Positions 16,464-24,762 of a stretch of DNA of 64,000 nt are shown one piece after another. The position numbers and the translations under genes are program-made. Numbering within the stretch: the first letter of the stretch is position 1; the number at the start of each line of letters is the position of its first letter. The notes under the pieces are model-generated. The model was not told the DNA's origin and ran no database searches. It saw only the letters and a list, made by a program, of their open reading frames with translations. This stretch comes from Thalassotalea sp. HSM 43 (GTDB lineage: Bacteria > Pseudomonadota > Gammaproteobacteria > Enterobacterales > Alteromonadaceae), in assembly GCF_004752005.1 (NCBI RefSeq), contig NZ_CP038493.1:1574302-1638301 (forward strand), read 5' to 3'.

Positions 16464-17990
16464 ATGACAAAACTATCACACTTTTTAACCGCTGCAACCT
16501 TGTTGATGTGCGGTATAGTCAGCGCCGCAAATAGTGGCAATAACGGCAATAATGACAATCAGCCGGAATATGCCGCTAAGGTTCCGAGCTCTATCATCAC
16601 CCCTAACGATGTGGACTCTAAGTATTTAGGCCAACTGTCTTATACCGATGGCGCACCTAACTTAGCTACGCACCAAAAAGCCCGGGATTTTGTCGATACT
16701 GCCGATGCCGTTCGGGTGTTTTTATCGGGTATTCCAGTGGCTTCGATGCAAGGACTCCTTGCCGGACATCAAAGCATTGGCATGACGCCGAACCAAACCA
16801 TAGGTATTTCGGAGGGCTTGTTAAATGCCCGCAGTATTTGGTTAACACCAAACACCACAACACCGTATGTAACCGCCGAAGCAGATGTGCGTAATGGCCC
16901 GGTAGTACTGGAAGTTGGCACGCCGATTCTTGGTTTAGTCGATAACGCAGCGTTTGAATTTGTCTCTCGTGTTGGTGTTACCCACCCACAAGATAAAGGT
17001 AAAGGCGGTAAATACTTCTTCTATCACAGTTCGTATCAAGGCGAGCTACCAGAAGGCTATATTCATGTTAAAACCGAGGGTTACAGACACTGGTTATTGT
17101 TTCGGGTAATTACCCAACCAAACACCATGCAAGCGGATATTGCCAAGCTGAAGCAAACCATGGAGCTATACCCATACGGCAGCAAGCCACAGACCGAATT
17201 TGTTAACTTTACCGATGTGCAATACAACACCGTGCATGCTATGGATGAAAGCTTTTATGATGAGATAAACACCCTGATTCAGTATGAGCCTGCGCATGTG
17301 TTTGACTCAGAATGGTTGTCGCTTGCTAAACGTTTAGGTATTGAAAAAGGTAAAGCTTTTGAACCGGATGCGCGCATGCAAGGTATCCTTAAAGAAGCGT
17401 CAAAGATAGCCACTGCCGAAGCGCGTAGTTACTACTTCCACCCGGAGCAATCGGTTAATCGTTTTGATGACCGTAAATGGTTTACGCCACTGATCAATGG
17501 TCACCTGTTTATTGATAATGAACACGGTGTTGTAAATAGCGATGACCGCGCCTTGTTCCACTTTATGGCAACTGGCATTACCCCTGACATGGTCACCAAA
17601 ACAGTCGGCGCTGGTTCGGATTACTTATTAGCCACTCGCGATGTTAACAATGAGCTGTTAGACGGTGCAAAGCACTACACCGTGACACTGCCAGCGGATG
17701 TACCGGTAACCAAGTTCTGGTCGTTCATGGTCTATGACAACCAAACCCGCTCGATGCTGGAAACAGACCAAGCTGCGGCAGGTGTTGATGGTTTAGGTGA
17801 TAAAGTGAAGAAAAATGCCGATGGCACGATCACCATACATTTTGCGCCAACACGACCTGAAGGTGCCGGAGACAATTGGGTACAAACCGTTGCAGGCAAA
17901 GGTTACAACGTTATCTTCCGTGTCTATGGACCTACGGAAACCTGGTTCGACAAAAGCTGGAAGCCAAGCGACTTTGTCGAAGTGAAATAA
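16464..17990 (+). CDS. Secreted DUF1254 / DUF1214 domain protein
   Basis: A 508-residue exported protein. I start at ATG 16464, preceded by GGAG 10 bp upstream and opening a clear signal peptide (MTKLSHFLTAATLLMCGIVSA); the open frame back to 16410 lacks these. DUF1254 covers about residues 60-200 and DUF1214 the C-terminal ~120 residues (FWSFMVYDNQTRSMLETDQ, GKGYNVIFRVYGPTETWFDKSWKP). Such proteins are widespread and of unknown biochemical role. It is divergent from a LysR regulator that probably controls it. Confidence 0.9.
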   Translation: MTKLSHFLTAATLLMCGIVSAANSGNNGNNDNQPEYAAKVPSSIITPNDVDSKYLGQLSYTDGAPNLATHQKARDFVDTADAVRVFLSGIPVASMQGLLAGHQSIGMTPNQTIGISEGLLNARSIWLTPNTTTPYVTAEADVRNGPVVLEVGTPILGLVDNAAFEFVSRVGVTHPQDKGKGGKYFFYHSSYQGELPEGYIHVKTEGYRHWLLFRVITQPNTMQADIAKLKQTMELYPYGSKPQTEFVNFTDVQYNTVHAMDESFYDEINTLIQYEPAHVFDSEWLSLAKRLGIEKGKAFEPDARMQGILKEASKIATAEARSYYFHPEQSVNRFDDRKWFTPLINGHLFIDNEHGVVNSDDRALFHFMATGITPDMVTKTVGAGSDYLLATRDVNNELLDGAKHYTVTLPADVPVTKFWSFMVYDNQTRSMLETDQAAAGVDGLGDKVKKNADGTITIHFAPTRPEGAGDNWVQTVAGKGYNVIFRVYGPTETWFDKSWKPSDFVEVK

Positions 17991-18040
17991 TCATTGCCAT
18001 AAACCTTTACAATAACCATTGCCAATAAGCAAAAGTCATA

Positions 18041-18070
18041 AAAAAAGCCGCTCAACTGAGCGGCTTTTTA
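18041..18070. terminator. Bidirectional terminator between the DUF1254 gene and pyrE
   Basis: AAAAAAGCCGCTCA pairs with TGAGCGGCTTTTT, giving T runs on both strands between two convergent genes. Confidence 0.88.
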
Positions 18071-18087
18071 TTAACTAAAATGGGCGA

Positions 18088-18732
18088 TTACTCAATGCCA
18101 TATTTACTACGATACGCTTTTACCGCATCAAGATGCGCTGCCATCTCAGCGTTTTCGCTAAGGAAACTGATCACATCGTTTAAGCTAACGATAGAGACTA
18201 CAGAAGTATCAAAATCGCGCTCAACTTCTTGAATCGCTGACAGTTCACCTTGGCCTTTTTCTTGACGGTCAAGGGCAATCAATACGCCAGACAATTGTGC
18301 GTCATTGGCTTTAATGATTTCCATTGATTCACGAATCGCCGTACCGGCGGTGATCACGTCATCAACCAGCATCACTTTACCTTCTAGTGCAGAGCCAACT
18401 AAGTTGCCGCCTTCACCATGGGTTTTCGCTTCTTTACGGTTAAAGCAATAAGGTACATCAGCATCATGATGATCGGCCAAGGCAACCGCGGTGGTTGTCG
18501 CTATTGGAATACCTTTGTACGCCGGACCAAAGATCAGGTCGTAATCGATACCTGAATCAACTAGCGCTGCGGCATAAAAGCGGCCTAAGCGAGCCAAATC
18601 ACGACCGGTGTTAAATAAGCCAGCATTGAAAAAATATGGGCTGGTGCGGCCTGACTTCAAAGTGAATTCGCCAAAACGCAATACCTGCTTTTGCAAAGCA
18701 AATTCAATAAATTCGCGTTGATAATCTTTCAT
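18088..18732 (-). CDS. pyrE: Orotate phosphoribosyltransferase
   Basis: A 214-residue enzyme that joins orotate and PRPP to orotidine monophosphate in pyrimidine synthesis. The PRPP-binding motif [13 protein letters not shown] and the catalytic loop around [10 protein letters not shown] are present; FNAGLF and [11 protein letters not shown] match the family start. Length equals E. coli PyrE (213). It follows rph by 21 bp. E. coli has a translation-coupled attenuator between rph and pyrE; the gap here is too short to hold one, so regulation must differ. Confidence 0.97.
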   Translation of the reverse strand: MKDYQREFIEFALQKQVLRFGEFTLKSGRTSPYFFNAGLFNTGRDLARLGRFYAAALVDSGIDYDLIFGPAYKGIPIATTTAVALADHHDADVPYCFNRKEAKTHGEGGNLVGSALEGKVMLVDDVITAGTAIRESMEIIKANDAQLSGVLIALDRQEKGQGELSAIQEVERDFDTSVVSIVSLNDVISFLSENAEMAAHLDAVKAYRSKYGIE

Positions 18733-18753
18733 TGTTGTTCCAATAAATGCTTG

Positions 18754-19467
18754 TTAGTTTAGCGCTGCTTTTTGCGCATCAAATAGTTCATTAATGCCCG
18801 CTTTTGCTAGCTGCATCATATCGTTCATCTCATCAAAGCTGAACGGCTCTTCTTCTGCCGTACCTTGTACTTCGATAAGTTTACCGGTGTCGGTCATAAC
18901 CACGTTCATGTCGGTTTCAGCGGCGCTGTCTTCTGGGTAATCCAAATCAGCAACGGCCGTGCCTTTGTAAATACCAACCGATACAGCAGCGATCATGTGC
19001 TTAAGTGGGTTGGTTTTTAACAAACCTTTGGCGCGCATGTAATCAAGCGCGTCAACCAATGCCACACAAGCACCGGTGATAGAAGCGGTACGTGTACCAC
19101 CATCGGCTTGGATAACGTCACAATCGACAGTAACGGTGTTTTCACCAAGTGCGGCTAAATCAACAGCGGCGCGCAATGAACGAGCAATTAAGCGAGAGAT
19201 TTCTAATGTACGACCACTTTGCTTACCAGCAGCGGCTTCACGGCGCATGCGGGTGTGCGTAGAACGCGGCAACATACCGTATTCAGCGGTGATCCAACCT
19301 TTGCCCTGGCCTTTCAAAAATCTTGGTACACCTTCTTCTACAGTTGCTGTACAGATTACTTTGGTATCGCCAAACTCGATAAGAATTGAGCCTTCCGCAT
19401 GAGCGGTAAATTGACGGGTAATGGTTACTGGGCGAATTTGCCCTGCACTTCTGCCACTTGGTCGCAT
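18754..19467 (-). CDS. rph: Ribonuclease PH
   Basis: A 237-residue phosphorolytic 3'-5' exoribonuclease that trims tRNA precursors. [16 protein letters not shown] at the start, [22 protein letters not shown], the phosphate-site region [11 protein letters not shown], and [21 protein letters not shown] are all family signatures. It is full length, unlike the frameshifted copy in E. coli K-12. It heads the rph-pyrE operon. In most relatives yicC is the immediate divergent neighbour; here a three-gene block intervenes. Confidence 0.97.
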   Translation of the reverse strand: MRPSGRSAGQIRPVTITRQFTAHAEGSILIEFGDTKVICTATVEEGVPRFLKGQGKGWITAEYGMLPRSTHTRMRREAAAGKQSGRTLEISRLIARSLRAAVDLAALGENTVTVDCDVIQADGGTRTASITGACVALVDALDYMRAKGLLKTNPLKHMIAAVSVGIYKGTAVADLDYPEDSAAETDMNVVMTDTGKLIEVQGTAEEEPFSFDEMNDMMQLAKAGINELFDAQKAALN

Positions 19468-19528
19468 AGTCTATCCTACATTTGATTTTTTACTGGCGCG
19501 CATTATAAAGCTTATCCACTGAGTTTAA

Positions 19529-19547
19529 TAGAGAAAGTGTCGATTGC
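19529..19547 (+). repeat. Left copy of a direct repeat flanking the thioredoxin/GMC block
   Basis: TAGAGAAAGTGT followed by CGATTGC. The same 12-mer plus GC and CGATTGC recurs at 22860-22880 just before yicC, and the 12-mer alone at 19618-19629. It may be an insertion footprint or a shared promoter element. Confidence 0.6.
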
Positions 19548-19617
19548 TTGGACAATTAAGGCACCAGGTGCAAGTTGTTGAAATTTAGTTAATACTAAAG
19601 AGGTCACATTAATAGTG

Positions 19618-19629
19618 TAGAGAAAGTGT
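19618..19629 (+). repeat. Middle copy of the 12-mer TAGAGAAAGTGT
   Basis: Exact third copy of the 12-mer, 13 bp before the start of the thioredoxin-like gene, on the same strand as the copies at 19529 and 22860. Confidence 0.5.
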
Positions 19630-19641
19630 AGACCAAAAAAT

Positions 19642-20250
19642 ATGATGAAAAGCAGTAAAAACATAATTTTAGCGGTATTGGTAAGCCTACTTAGCTGGCC
19701 GTTAGTCGGCCTAGCCGACAATAACAGTGATAGCACCAATACCAATGCAACGGCCAATGCCAGCATTGAAAATGCGCTGCCTTTATACTCGAAAGTATAC
19801 GACCCTAAGCGTGATCCATTTCAAGATGCCAAAGACGCCATTAAACTCGCCAACGAGTCTGAGCGTAATGTATTAATAGAAATTGGTGGAGACTGGTGTA
19901 CCTGGTGCCACAAGATTGATGCGTTTTTGGCGGCAAACCCTGATATTTATAAACAACTGCATGACACCTTTGTCTTACTTAAGATTAATGTCAGTGACGT
20001 AAATGAAAACGCCGACTTTATGGCTGGCTTCCCTAAGGTTCTTGGTTACCCGCATATGTATGTATCCACCGGACAAGGCAAGGTCATATTATCGAAAGAT
20101 ACGGCAGAATTTCTCGACAACTCAGGTGTTGCCTATTCACGCGAAGCCTGGCTTGAATTTATCGACACCTTCAACGCAGACAATAACAAAGCCAATTTAC
20201 GTAAGTTTGAAATAGACAAACTCACCCAACGTCAAGACGGCCAAGGTTAA
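19642..20250 (+). CDS. Periplasmic thioredoxin-fold protein (CTWC active site)
   Basis: A 202-residue protein with a signal peptide (about residues 1-25, VGLAD) and a low-complexity Asn/Ala/Thr linker (26-45). The thioredoxin domain (about 55-170) carries the redox motif C86-TW-C89 followed by H90, close to DUF255/thioredoxin_7 proteins, and a proline (LGYPHMY) at the usual cis-Pro place. It probably handles disulfides in the periplasm. It stands upstream of a Tat-exported oxidoreductase pair; a repeat-filled gap of 94 bp separates them. ATG at 19645 is an equally good start. Confidence 0.85.
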   Translation: MMKSSKNIILAVLVSLLSWPLVGLADNNSDSTNTNATANASIENALPLYSKVYDPKRDPFQDAKDAIKLANESERNVLIEIGGDWCTWCHKIDAFLAANPDIYKQLHDTFVLLKINVSDVNENADFMAGFPKVLGYPHMYVSTGQGKVILSKDTAEFLDNSGVAYSREAWLEFIDTFNADNNKANLRKFEIDKLTQRQDGQG

Positions 20251-20262
20251 TACCTAACGTAA

Positions 20263-20340
20263 CGAGTTGACGTTAATAGTTGAAGTAAATAATTTAAGTA
20301 AATAGTTGAAGCAAATGATTAGGGCGAATAATTAAGGTAG
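20263..20340. repeat. Degenerate 13-bp tandem repeat after the thioredoxin-like gene
   Basis: Six 13-bp units related to ATAGTTGAAGTAA (20263, 20276, 20289, 20302, 20315 and 20328 as starts). The last unit contains AAGG, which serves as ribosome site for the next gene at 20345. Confidence 0.82.
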
Positions 20341-20344
20341 TGCT

Positions 20345-20992
20345 ATGAATTCTTTTTTTGATAAAGAGTATCAACCCCCAAAAGCGATACTGAGCCGCAT
20401 TTCCCGCCGGCAGTTTTTAAAGTCAGCGGCAATGAGCAGCGCAATATCGATGGCACCCGTCAGTTTAGCCTTTGCTAACAGCGCCAGCAAAGTCGACATC
20501 AGTCAAGACCCATGGCTAACCCTTGATGTGGCGATGCAACATTTACTGCCAAGCTCAGACACTGGCCCTGGAGCCAAAGAATTTCAAGCCATCAACTACT
20601 TGGTTAACTTGTTAAACGAGCAGCCTATTGACGAAGAAGAGAAGCAATTTGTCCGCAATGGCGTTGGCTGGCTCAACGGTTACACACAAAAGCATTACCA
20701 ACAGCCTTTTAGCAAACTGAGCCACGACGATAAAGAAAAAGCGCTGCGGGCGATCAGCAAATCGCGCGCCGGTGAAAACTGGCTGAGCACCTTGATAAGT
20801 TATGTCTTTGAAGCCATGTTGGCGCCGAGCAGTTATGGCGGTAATCCCGATGGTATTGGCTGGCAATGGCTGCAACACAAAGCAGGCTTTCCGATGCCCG
20901 ATAAAGGCAAGCGCTATTATGAATTAACCGCCTACGGCAATATTGATGTCCGACAAGAACCACAACAAGATAAAGATAATAAGGCGCGCTAA
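20345..20992 (+). CDS. Tat-exported gluconate 2-dehydrogenase subunit 3 family protein
   Basis: A 215-residue protein. A twin-arginine signal is clear at residues 20-26 (SRRQFLK) followed by a mild hydrophobic stretch and an AFA cleavage site near residue 44. The mature part matches the gluconate 2-dehydrogenase subunit 3 family, small partner subunits of FAD-dependent GMC dehydrogenases. Its stop codon overlaps the start of the GMC gene by one base. It probably carries the flavoprotein, which has no signal of its own, through the Tat pore as a hitchhiker; tatABC is encoded at 54 kb. Confidence 0.9.
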   Translation: MNSFFDKEYQPPKAILSRISRRQFLKSAAMSSAISMAPVSLAFANSASKVDISQDPWLTLDVAMQHLLPSSDTGPGAKEFQAINYLVNLLNEQPIDEEEKQFVRNGVGWLNGYTQKHYQQPFSKLSHDDKEKALRAISKSRAGENWLSTLISYVFEAMLAPSSYGGNPDGIGWQWLQHKAGFPMPDKGKRYYELTAYGNIDVRQEPQQDKDNKAR

Positions 20993-22683
20993 TGAACAAA
21001 GAATTTGATGCGGTAATCGTTGGCAGTGGCGCAGGTGCATCGCCTGTGGCCTATACCTTAGCCAAAGCAGGCAAGAAAGTCTTAGTATTAGAAAAAGGCC
21101 CATGGTTAACCGAAAAAGACTTTTACAAAGACGAGCTGGCCTGTTGTCGTCGCACCACCTACTCACCGAAGCTTGAAGATGAGCAACACGTTATCGAAGA
21201 AGAATACGAAGATAACGAGGGCAATAGCTACTGGCAAGGCGAAGCGACCAGCGAATCTGGCTGGGACTTTTGGAATGGCAATATGGTGGGTGGTTCATCA
21301 AACTTGATGAGTGGTTATTTCCACCGCTTAAAACCCATGGACTTTCGCTTAAAGTCAGAATTTGGCGGCATAGACGGGGCCAATATTGTTGATTGGCCAA
21401 TCAGCTATGATGACATGGAACCCTTTTATGACATGGTCGATAACGTTGTCGGTGTTTCTGGCAAAGTGGTTGATCACCCTTATTTAGAACCGCACAAATC
21501 GGATTACCCATTTTCACCAACGGCCGAGCACCCGATATCCGCCTGGATTGACGAGGCCGCAAAACAAATCGGTTACCACAGTTTTCCGGTGCCACGCGCG
21601 GTGTTATCTCGCCCAGCAATGGGCCGAAACAGCTGTGAATACTCTGGCTATTGCTCAAGTTACGGTTGTTCGTCTGGCGCCAAAGGCAGTGGTCGCGCCG
21701 CACTATTAAACCACGCCGTTGCTACTGGCAATTGCACCATTCGCCCGCACAGCAAAGTATTTAAACTGGAATCAAACGAGCAAGGCGATGTCAGCGGTGT
21801 ATGGTTTTACGATAACCAAGATCGCCAACACAAAGTCACCGGCAAAATATACGTGGTCGCCTGTCAGGCCATTGAAACCTCACGTTTGTTATTAGCATCA
21901 ACCGGGCCGAAACATGCCAATGGCTTAGCCAACAATAACGCTCAGGTCGGCAAAAACATGATTTTTTCTGCCGGCGGCACAGGTCGCGGCGATTTCATCT
22001 TCAAAGACATCGACAAAGATAAAGAGCAGCAACTACGCGTAGTTGGCCCGTTTATCAATCGCGCTCTACAAGACTGGTACAAAATTGACGACAAAGAATT
22101 TGGCGCCGCCAGCAAAGGTGGCACCGTAGATTTTCTGTTTCATCAAAACCCGATCTCAAAAGCCGGCTCAACCAAATGGGACGATGACGATCAATTGGTA
22201 TGGGGCGAACAGTTAAAAAGCAATCTGCAAGATGCCTTTAACTTTGGCAAAACATTACGCTTTGAAGTATTTAATGACTGGCTACCCACCGACAACTGCT
22301 TTGTTGAGTTAGATAGCGAGGCCACCGATAAATGGGGTGACCCTGTCGCCAAAGTACGCATAGGTGCCCACCCACACGACATTAAAGTAGGCGAGTACAT
22401 AAGTGCCAAAGCCGAAGCCCTGCTCGAAGCCATGGGCGCGACTAACATTAGCTCATCAGTAAGTAGTTACCCACCGCCAAACCTGCAAGCTGGCGGCTGT
22501 CGCTTCGGTGATGATCCAAAAACTTCAGTGTTAGATAAGAATTGCAAAGCGCATGATGTCAGTAATCTGTATGTCACCGATGGCTCGTTTATGCCAACCG
22601 GTGGTAGCGTACCGTATACCTACACCATTTACGCCAACGCATTTCGGGTTGCCGAGCACATCAAGCAGCAACTGAGTAGCTAA
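20992..22683 (+). CDS. GMC family FAD-dependent oxidoreductase (gluconate dehydrogenase-like large subunit)
   Basis: A 563-residue flavoprotein with the dinucleotide-binding motif GSGAGA at residues 11-16 and EKGPW at the end of the second strand, the GMC loop NGNMVGGSSNLMSGYFHRL (about 95-115), and the C-terminal GMC segment VTDGSFMPTGGSVPYTYTIYANAFRVAEHI. A cysteine-rich stretch CEYSGYCSSYGCSSGAKGSG (about residues 213-232) is typical of the membrane-bound sugar/alcohol dehydrogenase branch. It has no signal peptide; export with its Tat partner is expected. There is no cytochrome c subunit nearby, so the electron acceptor is unknown. Confidence 0.92.
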   Translation: MNKEFDAVIVGSGAGASPVAYTLAKAGKKVLVLEKGPWLTEKDFYKDELACCRRTTYSPKLEDEQHVIEEEYEDNEGNSYWQGEATSESGWDFWNGNMVGGSSNLMSGYFHRLKPMDFRLKSEFGGIDGANIVDWPISYDDMEPFYDMVDNVVGVSGKVVDHPYLEPHKSDYPFSPTAEHPISAWIDEAAKQIGYHSFPVPRAVLSRPAMGRNSCEYSGYCSSYGCSSGAKGSGRAALLNHAVATGNCTIRPHSKVFKLESNEQGDVSGVWFYDNQDRQHKVTGKIYVVACQAIETSRLLLASTGPKHANGLANNNAQVGKNMIFSAGGTGRGDFIFKDIDKDKEQQLRVVGPFINRALQDWYKIDDKEFGAASKGGTVDFLFHQNPISKAGSTKWDDDDQLVWGEQLKSNLQDAFNFGKTLRFEVFNDWLPTDNCFVELDSEATDKWGDPVAKVRIGAHPHDIKVGEYISAKAEALLEAMGATNISSSVSSYPPPNLQAGGCRFGDDPKTSVLDKNCKAHDVSNLYVTDGSFMPTGGSVPYTYTIYANAFRVAEHIKQQLSS

Positions 22684-22688
22684 CCGAC

Positions 22689-22736
22689 CGTAATCATAAG
22701 AGTAATCAAAAGCGCAATCACAAGCACAATCGCCGA
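22689..22736. repeat. Degenerate 12-bp tandem repeat after the GMC gene
   Basis: Four 12-bp units of the form CGTAATCATAAG (22689, 22701, 22713, 22725 as starts) with 2-5 differences each, beginning 6 bp after the stop codon. Confidence 0.78.
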
Positions 22737-22859
22737 CAACTTCGCCTGTTTTTAGTAAGAAGTTGTCCCGATTGGCTATTCCCTAAGCAATTGAGCCAAC
22801 ACAAGTTTGCTCAATGCCAACCCTTGTAGCATAATTTGAGTTAGCAATTGGCACAGATA

Positions 22860-22880
22860 TAGAGAAAGTGTGCCGATTGC
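22860..22880 (+). repeat. Right copy of the direct repeat, overlapping the likely yicC promoter
   Basis: TAGAGAAAGTGT, GC, CGATTGC; matches 19529-19547 except for the inserted GC. TTGAGT at 22837 and TATAGA at 22859 (16-bp spacing) could be the yicC promoter, so this copy spans the start of transcription. Confidence 0.55.
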
Positions 22881-22917
22881 CCTTTAAAATTTAAACAACA
22901 ATGACAAGGGTAATTAT

Positions 22918-23781
22918 ATGATCCACAGCATGACTGCGTTCGCTCGTCACGAAGTAAAAAGTGACTGGGGCAACGCCATTTGGGAAATCCGCTCGGTAAA
23001 TCAACGCTTCCTTGAAACCTACTTTCGCCTGCCAGAACAGTTTCGTGGCTTAGAGCCGGTTCTACGTGAACGCTTTCGCAAGCAACTTAACCGCGGCAAG
23101 GTCGAATGTAGCTTACGCTTTAACGCCAACCCGGCAGCAAAAAGTAATTTGTCGATTAACGAAAAGTTAGCAGAGCAACTTATTGCCAGCGCCCAATGGA
23201 TAAACGACAAAGCCAACAACTCAACACTAAACCCCGTTGAAATAATGCGCTGGCCTGGCGTTATGGAAGCCGAAGAAGCCGATATGGACGTAATCTCAGC
23301 AGAACTATTAGCTGGCTTTGATAAAGCATTAGCTGACTTTAAAGCCGCTCGCGCCAGCGAAGGTAAAAACATGGCGGCATTGATTGTTGAACGCCTTGAA
23401 GGCATCGTCACACAAGCGGAGCAAGTAAAGGCACAGATGCCAGACATTGTGAAATGGCAACGTGAACGCATCATCGAAAAATTCAATGACGCCAACATCG
23501 AACCAGACTCAGGCCGACTAGAACAAGAGTTGGTTTTACTGGCGCAAAAAATGGACGTTGACGAAGAAATCGACCGCCTATTCAGTCACGTAAAAGAAAC
23601 CAATAAGATCCTCAAAAAAGGCGGCGCCCAAGGCCGACGCCTAGACTTTATGATGCAAGAGTTTAACCGCGAAGCAAACACCCTAGGCTCAAAATCCATC
23701 AATACCGACATCACCGCAGCAGCAGTTGAACTGAAAGTATTGATTGAGCAGATGCGTGAGCAGATCCAAAACATAGAATAA
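22918..23781 (+). CDS. yicC: YicC family endoribonuclease
   Basis: A 287-residue protein beginning MIHSMTAFAR and ending VELKVLIEQMREQIQNIE, both diagnostic for YicC. The N-terminal YicC domain spans residues 2-155 and the DUF1732 C-terminal domain about 200-287 (GRRLDFMMQEFNREANTLGSKS). E. coli YicC is an oligomeric endoribonuclease that promotes decay of the sRNA RyhB with PNPase. The usual neighbour rph is separated from it here by 3.4 kb. Confidence 0.96.
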   Translation: MIHSMTAFARHEVKSDWGNAIWEIRSVNQRFLETYFRLPEQFRGLEPVLRERFRKQLNRGKVECSLRFNANPAAKSNLSINEKLAEQLIASAQWINDKANNSTLNPVEIMRWPGVMEAEEADMDVISAELLAGFDKALADFKAARASEGKNMAALIVERLEGIVTQAEQVKAQMPDIVKWQRERIIEKFNDANIEPDSGRLEQELVLLAQKMDVDEEIDRLFSHVKETNKILKKGGAQGRRLDFMMQEFNREANTLGSKSINTDITAAAVELKVLIEQMREQIQNIE

Positions 23782-23797
23782 CAATACCCTTAACTAT

Positions 23798-23824
23798 TTG
23801 GCGATATAACAACTATATCGCCAA
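23798..23824. terminator. Hairpin between convergent yicC and a hypothetical gene
   Basis: TTGGCGATATA and TATATCGCCAA form a perfect 11-bp stem with a 5-base loop. T runs on either side are weak, so termination is likely but not certain. Confidence 0.55.
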
Positions 23825-23831
23825 GAAGCTT

Positions 23832-24491
23832 CTAATTTACGTTATGACACGCTTGCTCCATTAAGTCGCGAGCATCTAAATTTTTAGGATTTTGTTTGTA
23901 TTTTTCCGTCCAAAATTTACATGTCCCGATGTTGAAGGTACTCGCTTTTTGTTGATTAGCATTTTGTGAACCCAAATTACTTTGCTTGGGAATATTTGTG
24001 TTGGTTGTCGTAATCATTCGATTCCAGTTAGCAGAAAATTTTTCAGCAGCTTCATCTCTATGATTTATGCACTTTGCAAATTGACTGCTTGTTTCAGGCG
24101 ATCGGCACTCATCAGGGCGCTGATAATGGTCTAACCATGCTTGCTGCTTCTTTCCTTCAAAGAGCCCTTTTATTATTAATGCTTGTCGTCCTAGTTGGTC
24201 TTTGTTAGGTACGTGAATACTTTGCAGTTTCTTTTTATGTGTTTCTTTTTGGGTTATATAGTTATACGTTTTCGTGCTTTTAGGCTTTGATTTTTTACAT
24301 AACCGAATGTCTTCTTTTATCTCACGCTCCCTGTTTCTCAAATATTCACCATGTGGTTCTTTATAGCCGGCTCTCATGATAGTTCTAATATTTTCAAGGG
24401 CGTCGAAATGTTGTTGGCAATGATCTTGAGCTTCAGCTTTGCTTGAAAAGAAAACGATATAGATAAGGGAAACGACAATTGAATAGCGCAT
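23832..24491 (-). CDS. Hypothetical secreted protein
   Basis: I do not recognise this gene. It encodes 219 residues with a signal peptide (residues 1-21, cut after SSKAEA), then a basic, Lys/Gln/Asn-rich, mostly helical sequence with cysteines at about 29, 75, 129, 138, 190 and 213. Six cysteines in an exported protein suggest disulfides. It is visibly more AT-rich than its neighbours and has AT-rich flanks, and it lies between two core genes, yicC and yceH, which suggests acquisition. Alternative: a lysozyme-inhibitor-like small periplasmic protein, but no motif proves it. Confidence 0.65.
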   Translation of the reverse strand: MRYSIVVSLIYIVFFSSKAEAQDHCQQHFDALENIRTIMRAGYKEPHGEYLRNREREIKEDIRLCKKSKPKSTKTYNYITQKETHKKKLQSIHVPNKDQLGRQALIIKGLFEGKKQQAWLDHYQRPDECRSPETSSQFAKCINHRDEAAEKFSANWNRMITTTNTNIPKQSNLGSQNANQQKASTFNIGTCKFWTEKYKQNPKNLDARDLMEQACHNVN

Positions 24492-24762
24492 TAAATAGTC
24501 CTTTATGTTGATGCGAAATATAAGGTACTAATTATATTAATTTTTATCAATAGGCAAAATTTTAATGTAGGTGTTATTGTCGAAATAGAAGCTACCTTTT
24601 AGTCGTAATATCATTGAAAAGTTAAAATCAAAACTACCTTGTTCTATACAGAATATTTAAAACTAGACTCGGTAAATATTTATCTAAATGGTTATACACC
24701 ATTGCCAAGTACCTGCTAGTCGGCTACAAATAAGCACATAACCTCAGTTTCAGGTCAGTTTT

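Noticed and set aside
19512-19766. 84-codon hydrophobic frame opposite the thioredoxin-like gene
   Set aside because: It mirrors the signal peptide and linker of the real gene; its hydrophobic look comes from reading that on the other strand.
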